Of a stretch of 64,000 nucleotides of DNA, positions 21,705-30,164 are shown one piece after another. The notes beneath the pieces were generated by a model, which worked only from the letters and a program-made list of their open reading frames with translations, ran no database searches and was not told the origin of the DNA. This stretch comes from Gymnothorax reevesii (lineage: Eukaryota; Chordata; Actinopteri; Anguilliformes; Muraenidae): contig CM056573.1 in assembly GCA_029721435.1 (NCBI GenBank), positions 50,070,501 to 50,134,500 of the forward strand. Direction: 5' to 3'. Each line of letters begins with the position of its first letter. The first letter of the stretch is position 1. Position numbers and translations under genes: made by a program.

Positions 21705-22622
21705 ATGGGCATCACGATCGCACAGTGGAGAGCGAGGATCGGGTGTTTTTCTCAGCACGGGCCTCGGGACAGGTTCAAAGCCCCCGCCATTTTGGTTGGA
21801 GTAGGCGTCATGAGAGCAGGTATGCGGGCGGCACTCGTTTGTTCGCTCCTACTCATTTTGTCGGGAGACGTTGAGCAGAATCCGGGACCACCCAAGACGA
21901 ACAACCCATCACGAGCTACCAGGCAGTCACGATTGACGACGACGGGCGGACTCGAGACGGATCACGAGGAGGTTTTCGACAACTTTTCTGACGTAGTGAG
22001 AGAGATCGGCGTTCTCCGGACCATGGTCAAGGAATGCCAACGGGATATGGAGTCTTTGAGGGAGGAGAATCGCGAGTTACGGCAGAAAGTTGACAGCTTG
22101 GAGAACCAGAGTCGACGAGACAACCTGGTATTCTATGGGATACCAGAACCGACGGACGGCCGAGAGACGTGGGAGACGTGCGAGGAGAAGGTGCGCGACA
22201 CCATTCGAGACCAGCTCGGTGTGGATGGGACGGACGACACGGAACTACCGATCGAGCGCGCTCATCGCGTAGGAAGGAAGACAGCTGGGAAGAGTCGACC
22301 GATCGTAGTACGTTTTTCGCGTTGGAAAGATAAACAGTGTGTGTTAGGTAAGGCACGACAGAAAGCGAGAGAGAATCGTGAACGCGGAAGTAACTCTAGA
22401 TCAGAGAGAGGGACTGTGAATGACTCGGTGCGTGTGTCCGAGGACTTCAGTGTGACAGTGCGTGAGATGCGTCGGAACCTTACTGCACACATGCATGGGT
22501 TGAGACAGGCGAACCTACATGTGCAGATGTCACTTCGTTTTGACAAACTTATCGTGGACGGTAAAACCTTTGTTTATGACATGGACGCTAAGTGTGTGAA
22601 GGAACTGAACTGGGCAAGATGA
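21705..22622 (+). CDS. LINE ORF1 protein with N-terminal 2A, coiled coil and RRM-like domain
   Basis: The 305-aa product likely is the RNA-binding chaperone of the LINE ribonucleoprotein. Start: the ATG at 21705 has G at -3 and G at +4. In-frame ATGs at 21810 and 21822 would give shorter leaders. Residues 41-53 are hydrophobic (ALVCSLLLILS) and run straight into GDVEQNPGP (54-62), a consensus 2A ribosome-skipping motif. Skipping would release a 61-aa leader and restart at Pro62. Residues about 92-137 are heptad-like (coiled coil: REENRELRQKVDSLENQ). NLVFYGIPE (140-148) opens an L1-ORF1p-like RRM, and about 178-300 resembles the CTD (RAHRVGR, PIVVRFSRW). The nucleotide composition is CpG rich, unlike ORF2. 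It ends in TGA, with ORF2 continuing in frame. Confidence 0.88.
   Translation: MGITIAQWRARIGCFSQHGPRDRFKAPAILVGVGVMRAGMRAALVCSLLLILSGDVEQNPGPPKTNNPSRATRQSRLTTTGGLETDHEEVFDNFSDVVREIGVLRTMVKECQRDMESLREENRELRQKVDSLENQSRRDNLVFYGIPEPTDGRETWETCEEKVRDTIRDQLGVDGTDDTELPIERAHRVGRKTAGKSRPIVVRFSRWKDKQCVLGKARQKARENRERGSNSRSERGTVNDSVRVSEDFSVTVREMRRNLTAHMHGLRQANLHVQMSLRFDKLIVDGKTFVYDMDAKCVKELNWAR
21822..21890 (+). promoter_or_regulatory. 2A-like ribosome-skipping sequence
   Basis: Residues 40-62 of ORF1, with the core DVEQNPGP encoded at 21867-21890. The skip would fall between Gly61 (codon 21885-21887) and Pro62 (21888-21890). All invariant residues of the D-V/I-E-x-N-P-G-P consensus are present and the upstream residues are leucine rich, as in active 2A sequences. 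Initiation at Met40 would make a 22-aa peptide of hydrophobic, signal-like character. Virus-like 2A sequences are established in some APE-type LINEs of invertebrates and vertebrates. Confidence 0.85.
22620..22622 (+). other. TGA separating same-frame ORF1 and ORF2
   Basis: ORF1 ends AGA-TGA-GGA-CTA. The frame after the TGA stays open for 19 codons into ORF2 with no other stop. This is compatible with stop-codon readthrough, with reinitiation, or with a single recent nonsense substitution. Confidence 0.7.
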
Positions 22623-22679
22623 GGACTAGGCCCCGACCCAAGCGGACATTACACACGCGAGGCACAGGTAAACCATCAT

Positions 22680-25600
22680 TTGTTCGTAAATAGTTCACAT
22701 ACGTGTTCTGAACATTTTTCTTGTTTATCGTGGAATGTACATGGATTGAAGTCAAAGTGTGAAGATCCTAATTTTGTTCAAATTTTGAAAGAATTCACTA
22801 TTGTGTGCTTAACCGAAGTATGGTCTGAGTCAGATGATGAATTTACCAGTATTTTGTTAGATTACACATGTTATTCTCTCGGTCATCAGCGTAAACTAAA
22901 CCGGGGAAGGATGGTAGGAGGCATACGTGTTTATGTTAGAAACTCAGTCTCTCATTTATTCACTAGAATACATACATGCGCTTTGGATTCTATATTTTTG
23001 TTAACTAATTGTGATAGCTGTATATTTGAAAGACTTGCACTTTTTTGTTTTGCATATATATTTCCGGAGGGGTCAAGTGCGTATGATAACAGAGAGGATA
23101 AAAATGGTATTTCACAGTTAGAAACTGATTTGTTACATGCCATGGATATAGCTGGTGACACATGTGATATTGTTTTGGCCGGTGACCTGAATGCGAGGAC
23201 TGGTAATGAACTTGATTATATTGAAAGTGATGATACTGTGTTTTTACCATGTGGTGAAGAATATGATAGCGATATATTTCAGTACAGCCGAGAATCTAAA
23301 GACCATATTTTGAATAATTTTGGAAAATCAGTTATCGATATCTGCAAAAGCCTAAGCATACATATTGTGAATGGTAGGTGCGGCTCTGATTTACATGGCG
23401 ATTATACATTTTTGTCAGCTGCTGGTCAGAGTGTAATTGATTATTTCATTGTATCTACATCTCTTTTTTCACGTATTGTCAACTTCGAAATCCTCGCGCA
23501 TGATATTTCTGATCATTTTCCTTTAGCACTCTATTTCAGTACTGATTCACACATAACAGAGCCTGATGTACATCAGCCAATATGTAAACCTTGGGTTAGA
23601 TACAAGTGGAAGGTAGAAGGTGAGGAATTATTTTTAAGCAATTTAATTCATCTATTATCTGAAAACAATATTTTTGACTTATTTGATATGGACAATGTAA
23701 CATGTAGTGAGGCTGCAGATTCTATTTCTGATATACTAGCAAAAGCAGGTTCACACATGATTATGAGATATTATGAAAGTAGACAACCTTCCTGGTGGGA
23801 CAAAGAGTGTGATGCTTTGAAAAGAATTAAGTATGATACATTGAAAACTTTTAAACGAAGTAATACTCAACAAGATAAAGAATTATATATGAATGCAAAA
23901 AGAGAGTTTAGAAGAATATGTTCATACAAAAAAGAAAGTCTGCAGAATAAAACAAAATCACAAGTTTTCAGTAACAATTGGTCAACTCAAGATTTATGGA
24001 AAAAGATTAGAGGTTTTATGAGGAAAAAATGCATTTCGAATTGCATATCTGTTGAACAGTGGTTTTCTCATTTTAAACAATTATTCAGTAATAATACATT
24101 CACTGTTGATGAAGATTTTGAAAATTTGGTATTAGAAACTTTACAAAATCATGATATGTCAAATGAGATTCCACCTGACAATATTCTAGACTGTGATATC
24201 ACATCTGAAGAAGTTTTCAATGCTCTGTTTAGTATGCATAACGGTAAAGCTCCAGGACCGGATGGAATCGTTATAGAGATGCTGAAATCTTCTTTTGATA
24301 TTATGTACCCTTATTTGTTAGCTTTATATAACAAAGTTTTGTATACTGGTGATTTTCCCACGGCTTGGTGTGAAGCAGTTATATGTCCATTGTACAAGTC
24401 TGGTGAAGTTAATTGTACCTCTAACTACAGAGGGATATCTCTTCTTGATGTAATTGGTAAAGTTTTCACCAAAATTCTGAATAATAGACTAACAACATAT
24501 GCCGATGATAACAACCTATTATTTGAAGAGCAAAGTGGATATAGAAAAGGTTACTCTACTATTGATAATATTTTTGTCTTACAAGCTGCAATTCAGAAGT
24601 ACATTACAAAGAAAAAAGGTAGAATGTATTGTATTTTTGTAGATTTTTCAAAAGCGTTTGACAGTGTTCAGCACCACCTTTTATATTATGTTTTATTGAA
24701 AATTGGTATCAAGGGTAAACTATTCAAAGTTCTAAAGAGTATGTATTCTAAGTTAAAGTCCTGTGTACGGTTTGATAATAAATTAACTGACTACTTCCCT
24801 TGTACATCTGGGACGAGGCAAGGTTGTTTGGTGAGCCCCACATTATTTGTTTTATTTCTAAATGAATACATTAACTTGTTGAAAGACTCGCAATGTAATG
24901 GAATACAGATAGACAATAGTATTGATCTTATATCACTTATGTATGCAGATGATATGGCTAACCTAGCAGACACTGTTAGACGGTTACAAAACCAAATTTA
25001 TGTACTACAGTCTTTTTGTAAACAATATGGAATGAATGTGAACTTAGATAAAACAAAAATTATGGTTTTTAGAAGAGGTGGAAGTGTTTCTAAAATTGAG
25101 AAATGGTTTTTGACGGGTAATGAAATTGAAATAGTCAACAAGTATAAGTATCTAGGAATTTGGTTCACCCCAAAATTATCGTGGTGGAAGACAAGAAATC
25201 ATTTGGCACAACAGGGAAGAAAAGCAATGTTTTCACTTTTACGATTTATACGGAAATACAATGTCAATTATAAAGAAGCATTTTTTCTGTTTGATAGGAT
25301 GGTTGCGCCTATTCTTTTTTATGGTGCAGAAGTGTGGGGTTATGAACAAGTAGAATACATAGAACAGGTACATGTACTTTTTTGTAAACGATTATTAGGA
25401 GTTTCAAATAACACAAGTAACCAAGCTGTCTTGGGAGATCTTGGGCGTTTTCCTCTTTTTATATGTTATATGAAACGATGTATATTATACTGGTTGAAAC
25501 TCACTAGATTACCGGAAAACAGATACCCTAAAAAGTGCTATAATATGTTGTTTAATTTAGATAATGCAGGACGAACAACATGGGCCACTTATGTAAAGAA

Positions 25601-26138
25601 TTTATTGTATACATTAGGTTTTGATGATGTCTGGTTAGCCCAAAGTGTCGGTGATACGAGATCATTCTTTTCTATATTAAACCAAAATCTCCGGCACAAA
25701 GCTAATAGTGTATGGTATTCTATTGTCCATAATAGTAGTAAATTAGAGGTATATTCGCAATTTAAAACTGTCATTGCACCAGAAAATTATCTGTTTTGTA
25801 TACAGAACAAGCCATTTTCTAGATCATTGTTATTACTTAGATGTTCTGCACATAACTTAGCTATTGAAACGGGTAGATGGAGTTCTGTTCCTAGAGATGA
25901 AAGGATATGTCTCTGGTGTAAAAAATATCAACATATAACAGTGGTAGAAGACGAACAGCATTTTATTTTTGACTGTATGAGATACACAGATATCAGAAAG
26001 AAGTATATTGGCGAATATATACATTTGTTCAATACTGTAAGTAAAGTATTATGTGTTGACGAGATAGAGTTTCTGAAAAAATTGTGTGCATTCGTACATG
26101 AAAGTTTCAAAATTAGAAGTAAGACAGATATTGTTTAA
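22680..26138 (+). CDS. LINE ORF2: AP endonuclease, reverse transcriptase, CCHC
   Basis: This is the endonuclease and reverse transcriptase that carry out target-primed reverse transcription. From the TTG at 22680 (residue 1): the endonuclease at about 14-285 has SWNVHG (Asn19), LTEVW (Glu46), AGDLNART (Asp169, Asn171), SVIDYF (Asp254) and SDHFPL (His279). The RT spans about 505-850 with GKAPGPDG (522-529), FVDFSKAFD (Asp655), GTRQGCLVSP (711-720) and YADD (755-758). A C-terminal zinc motif follows IETGRW: Cys1077, Cys1080, His1094, Cys1099. No RNase H is visible. All catalytic residues are intact. No ATG precedes the endonuclease: the first Met codon after the TGA at 22620 is residue 78, inside the domain. 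The start at 22680 is thus only where this frame was opened; true translation likely comes from ORF1. Confidence 0.92.
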   Translation: MFVNSSHTCSEHFSCLSWNVHGLKSKCEDPNFVQILKEFTIVCLTEVWSESDDEFTSILLDYTCYSLGHQRKLNRGRMVGGIRVYVRNSVSHLFTRIHTCALDSIFLLTNCDSCIFERLALFCFAYIFPEGSSAYDNREDKNGISQLETDLLHAMDIAGDTCDIVLAGDLNARTGNELDYIESDDTVFLPCGEEYDSDIFQYSRESKDHILNNFGKSVIDICKSLSIHIVNGRCGSDLHGDYTFLSAAGQSVIDYFIVSTSLFSRIVNFEILAHDISDHFPLALYFSTDSHITEPDVHQPICKPWVRYKWKVEGEELFLSNLIHLLSENNIFDLFDMDNVTCSEAADSISDILAKAGSHMIMRYYESRQPSWWDKECDALKRIKYDTLKTFKRSNTQQDKELYMNAKREFRRICSYKKESLQNKTKSQVFSNNWSTQDLWKKIRGFMRKKCISNCISVEQWFSHFKQLFSNNTFTVDEDFENLVLETLQNHDMSNEIPPDNILDCDITSEEVFNALFSMHNGKAPGPDGIVIEMLKSSFDIMYPYLLALYNKVLYTGDFPTAWCEAVICPLYKSGEVNCTSNYRGISLLDVIGKVFTKILNNRLTTYADDNNLLFEEQSGYRKGYSTIDNIFVLQAAIQKYITKKKGRMYCIFVDFSKAFDSVQHHLLYYVLLKIGIKGKLFKVLKSMYSKLKSCVRFDNKLTDYFPCTSGTRQGCLVSPTLFVLFLNEYINLLKDSQCNGIQIDNSIDLISLMYADDMANLADTVRRLQNQIYVLQSFCKQYGMNVNLDKTKIMVFRRGGSVSKIEKWFLTGNEIEIVNKYKYLGIWFTPKLSWWKTRNHLAQQGRKAMFSLLRFIRKYNVNYKEAFFLFDRMVAPILFYGAEVWGYEQVEYIEQVHVLFCKRLLGVSNNTSNQAVLGDLGRFPLFICYMKRCILYWLKLTRLPENRYPKKCYNMLFNLDNAGRTTWATYVKNLLYTLGFDDVWLAQSVGDTRSFFSILNQNLRHKANSVWYSIVHNSSKLEVYSQFKTVIAPENYLFCIQNKPFSRSLLLLRCSAHNLAIETGRWSSVPRDERICLWCKKYQHITVVEDEQHFIFDCMRYTDIRKKYIGEYIHLFNTVSKVLCVDEIEFLKKLCAFVHESFKIRSKTDIV

Positions 26139-26598
26139 CTGCATAACTTGATAAAATTCAAAGATGTCCTTGCGTACTGAAGTGTAAATTCTCGTTTTGT
26201 ATTTCAATATTTCAATATATACATCAGTGTATATTCACCTTATATGTATAATCAAAAGCTCATTCAGTCATATGATGTGTATGTGTGTACGACAGTACAA
26301 TAGTGTGTATAACACTCCCTTCACTAGTGTACAAAGCACTGTGTACACCATACAGAGTGCCTAAGTGAATCATGTTCCGCTTCACTGCACATGCCTTGTG
26401 CGACAGTGCAGCACGCGGGTAGTGTGATTGGTGTATACAGTGTAATATCATAGTCAGCTCTTGTAATGTCATCAAGTGGATATGTCTACACTCGTACATT
26501 GTATATAATTTTTCATTTTGTGATGTGTATTTGATTATGTTTGTGGGAATATGGGTCGGAAGGCCTACATCCCTGAATAAAAAATTCTATCTATCTAT
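26139..26598 (+). other. LINE 3' UTR and (CTAT)n tail
   Basis: AT-rich 3' UTR ending GGGTCGGAAGGCCTACATCC (26553-26572), a potential small stem-loop, then CCTGAATAAAAAATT and CTATCTATCTAT. A short 3' hairpin next to a simple-repeat tail is the usual RT recognition layout in APE-type LINEs. Confidence 0.65.
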
Positions 26599-26611
26599 CT
26601 ACTTTCATTGA
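26599..26611 (+). repeat. LINE target-site duplication, right
   Basis: Exact match to 21637-21649. Its first two bases could also belong to the CTAT tail. Confidence 0.8.
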
Positions 26612-26830
26612 GCAACGTTGGCTGCTGCTGAAGTTCCTGGACCATATCAGCTCTCGTACGGCGCAAAGATGGCTGAAGGACGAAGGCTTCTCTTCGGCAC
26701 GTGTTGGGATGGTCTTGAGGTTCGTCGAGTCAACTCCAAGCTGGGAAAAATATTTATTTGTTGTGCTCCCAGGGCATGGAATAGGGTTCAAGAGCCTTTT
26801 TATATCTTATGCCTTCATCTCATTGGGGAA
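26612..26830 (+). pseudogene. Tc1 transposase relic, right part
   Basis: After the LINE, a plus-strand frame reads DHISSRTAQRWLKDEG, which resembles the ISARTVRRRL segment of a Tc1 transposase and continues the relic left of the LINE. It fades out by about 26830. Confidence 0.45.
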
Positions 26831-28641
26831 ATGAGTACTAGCCAAATGAATTGTACTCGCCAAATGGAACTTTTTTTTTTTTTAAACTGGGAATTTAAAA
26901 TTAGTTTTGTCATCAAATATTTTTTTTCTACATTTTATCCCAGTAAGTTCCCTATGTTATGTTAGTCCCTACGTGTTATTTAAAAAGCTTTCAGCTCGTT
27001 GCTTTATGTTCTTTCAACCCCAACTCCTTGTAATGCCAGCATTATGGGATTTTCAGTTGTGTGCTGTTAAAGGTATAGAAACCTCTCACCATTTACGAAT
27101 GATTGAACCCGTTTAACATTCCTTGATAAACAAACAATTTACTTACCGAATAACCAAGACCAATAGATAAGCGTACCCTGATTAAGAGATTATTAACTAG
27201 GAAATGACCATGAAACCAGTGCATAAATAAGCTGCACTGAAAGCATGCATATAATATATGTCATGTTGTAAAGAAGTCAATTATAATAGCGATTTATTAA
27301 TGCAAAACTTTCTCAGAACTTCATCCCCATTTCAGCATTTTTTTATTTTTTTTTAACATTTAAAATGGGAAACATTTTCTTGTGTGTCGAACTCTACGGA
27401 TTAATGGTGCAGAATAGCTTCATTTAGCCTAGCTAACAAATATGTGCCGTTTTATAAGCTACAGGATCTTATCACCCCAAAAATTTAAAAAAATTCTTGC
27501 GCAAAATTCTCTATTTGGATAAAGTAATTCATCGAATTAAATGAGTTGGTATTTCTTTGTGCATTCAACTTTCTTCAATGAAAGTAACTTTTCAATTTCA
27601 TCAACAGAAATACATGCAGATAATCACACCCTCAGGCTCGTTGCAACATTATGCTATGGCAGGAATGGCAGTAAAACACATCAAAACATTTAAAATTAAA
27701 GTGTTTGCATTTTTCCAGTAAAAATCTTAACAATTCAATGCTGAGGTTCAGTTTGACCGATGCTCACGCAAGTTGTTGTGGCCGATGCAGTCCATTACTG
27801 CAAATGAAACTTAATGTTCTGTAATTAGCAAGCAATGAATGTTTTGTACAAATGTGGCATGAATGAATTATGATGTAATTGTTAATTGTAAAATCTTTCA
27901 CTTTCATACTACTCTTTCCTCAAAATCTTTGGCGAGTTATTTATTAATGACAGCTGCTTTGTTAACTAAGTTAGTTGAAATTATCCAAGTTCAGGTTAGC
28001 CAACCAGAGAAAATTTAGAGAACTTACACTTTGCAAATGATTGGCAAAATGTGTAGTAGTATATGGTACACTCTGGATTTAAACAGAATATTTTATAAGA
28101 TAAAAATACATTGTGGATTTTGGAAATTTCATATTTTCAATACAATCTTATTTTTGGACTTTACAACACCCTAAAGTTATTGGAAATGTTAGGACCACGA
28201 GAGTCAGAAACAATCCTACACAGCCACATCTGGAATCTAATTGCACAAAAGTATAACAGCATTAATCTTAAAAAACAGCCCAAGCTTTGTCTGCAACTGA
28301 GCAGAAATACCAGGCTTAAACAAAATGAATACAAGTAAAAAAGAAGCATCCGAATATTGAGAATTCTTTTGACAAGCTTATGCATGAAGTGTCAAACTAT
28401 TTGGTAGTTGGCCCTTCAAAATGCATAAATAGCACTATAGTGTATGAAAAAAATAAACACAAAATGAACAATCAAGTAATCTTTAAAGCAATGAAACAAG
28501 TAAATTTTTATAGAAATTGAATTTCTCCTCTCCTGCACTGTGTGAGCAATTATACAGCCTGGATATGATGCATACGACTGAGGCAAATAGTATGTTGTAC
28601 TGCTTGCTGGATTGAAAATTTTATGTCACTCTTTGTAAAGA
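26831..28641. other. AT-rich DNA with no gene
   Basis: Long AT-rich stretch with T and A runs (26872-26884, 27337-27356). No repeat family or ORF that I can defend. Confidence 0.4.
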
Positions 28642-28804
28642 GTGAAATAACTCATCCTTATTCAGCATGTGATGCCAGAGGTGATATAACTGAAAATCCC
28701 ACTTAGCTAGTGGCTAGATGCTTTAAAGAGTGACATTTTCAGCTAAGTGACATTGTCATTATCACATCTGGCATCACACGCTGAATAAAAATGTGTTATT
28801 TCAC
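28642..28804. mobile_element. Foldback MITE
   Basis: GTGAAATAACTCATCCTTAT (28642) is mirrored by AAATGTGTTATTTCAC ending at 28804. The arms match imperfectly for about 60 bp (TTCAGCATGTGATGCCAGAG versus its complement near 28765). Length is 163 bp with no ORF. The class is unknown; I see no certain target duplication. Confidence 0.65.
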
Positions 28805-29591
28805 CTTTTAAAAAGCACGAAATTTGCTTATGTATGATTTATGAAGACGTTATGTCTCATGTATGAAGGTATTATGCATGCTGTATAAAGGTTTTATGAG
28901 CAACACTTCATCTAAAGTGTGACCGAAATACCTTTTCCCCGAATAGCTGATTTTTCCTGGTATCCAATACAACCAAAGACACACTGATAGATAATGTGCC
29001 TGTGAATTGATTCAAAATAATGACTTTTCTAAAATGTCATGCCGTTACAACAGAATTCATGATTGCACACTTTGGAGTAGGCCTATAGCATAATGTACAA
29101 CAGGTATTGATTTCATCAGCATGCTTTGCTAACAGTCTGTAAGGATGAGTTTGTATAATTTCCCATTTTTTTCAGAATTATATTTCATCATAAGGGTGGA
29201 TTTTATCAAGAGTATATTCCGGAATAGCTTTCAGTTCATTCTCTGTTCAGTTTGGAGACCAAATTGATGGGTACTTCAAAAGCCCTCCTCATTAACTACA
29301 AGATGAAAAATATGAAAAAATAAGAACATCCATTTACCAGTGCATATTTGTTCAGCATTGTTTAGACACTATATGGTATGCAGGGCAATTTCTTTGGAAC
29401 CAGTTGGTTAATTTTCATGATTTTCATGATATGATTTTTACCCAAAGGCTGACAACGGCCATCGGGTATTGTCGTCCCCTGTGGCGTCTGTCCGTCCGTG
29501 AGTCCATCTGTCCATCTCTCCATCCAACGTTAACACTCTAGCTTGTTTATTATTGAGTGGAAACTTTTCAAATGTTTGATTCTCTGTTTGG

Positions 29592-29604
29592 CCACTAGGG
29601 GGCG
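29592..29604 (+). promoter_or_regulatory. CTCF-like motif 1
   Basis: CCACTAGGGGGCG matches the CTCF core CCASYAGRKGGCR at essentially every position. Occupancy cannot be inferred from the sequence. Confidence 0.4.
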
Positions 29605-29892
29605 ATATTGAAAACACAATAAATGTGATTGCTCCCTTAATAATGGTCGTAGATCACTGAAATTTTTATGTAAGGTACCCCTGGTGAGGACACATCACAT
29701 TTCATAAGCGTTTTTGATTTGACCTACTTATCAAGGTCACAGAGGTCAAAGATCCTTTACGTGGACTTAGACGACGCTAACGCTCTGCAGCGCGCAATTT
29801 TTCACCTAGCCTTTTCAAAATGCATGCATGAATCGACCATCAGGTGAAGCAGGTTCCTATTGAAAATTGGCACGTTTTGATTCTCGGTTTGG

Positions 29893-29905
29893 CCACTAGA
29901 GGGCG
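29893..29905 (+). promoter_or_regulatory. CTCF-like motif 2
   Basis: CCACTAGAGGGCG, same orientation as the motif 301 bp upstream and in the next repeat unit. Confidence 0.38.
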
Positions 29906-30083
29906 ATAGCCGATAACTGAAAATGGGTCATAGCTCCTGAATTAATAATACTATTGCGTAGTAATACACCGGCCATCAGCAATATGACTCAAGGAACCAG
30001 TCTATGAAAAAGCTCCACGACTTGGGTAGTATGGGGCTGCCTTCGTTTACAAAAGAAAAGAGTTTTAATGGTGGCTTAGATCG

Positions 30084-30164
30084 GAAATTTTTGCGGGCTG
30101 GTTATTTTTGCGGATCACAACCACCTGCAAAATGCGCAAAATTAAACAGCCCGCAAAAAATTTC
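30084..30164. repeat. 81-bp hairpin
   Basis: GAAATTTTTGCGGGCTG (30084-30100) is inverted as CAGCCCGCAAAAAATTTC (30147-30164), with a GCGG/CCGC-containing loop. Probably the remains of a DNA transposon end; not assigned. Confidence 0.5.

Larger units (their letters stand above)
21650..26598 (+). mobile_element. Full-length 2A-bearing APE-type LINE
   Basis: About 4.95 kb bounded by a 13-bp target duplication. It has a very short 5' UTR (21650-21704), ORF1, a same-frame ORF2, a 3' UTR (26139-26586) and a (CTAT)n tail. The AP-type endonuclease plus YADD reverse transcriptase place it among APE-class non-LTR elements. I do not assign a clade; the tetranucleotide tail and the RLxIETGRW...CCHC end are features to use for that. 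Both long frames are uninterrupted apart from the ORF1 stop, which suggests recent or ongoing activity. Confidence 0.9.
29440..29960. repeat. Diverged tandem repeat, period about 300 bp
   Basis: The phrase GATTCTCTGTTTGGCCACTA at 29579 recurs as GATTCTCGGTTTGGCCACTA at 29880, with related text around both. GGTCACAGAGGTCAAAGATC (29734) belongs to the same unit. Each unit carries one CTCF-like word. Similar dispersed repeats are common in fish genomes. Confidence 0.6.

Noticed and set aside
22027..22546. Minus-strand ORFs opposite LINE ORF1
   Set aside because: Shadows of ORF1 in CpG-rich sequence; no independent features.
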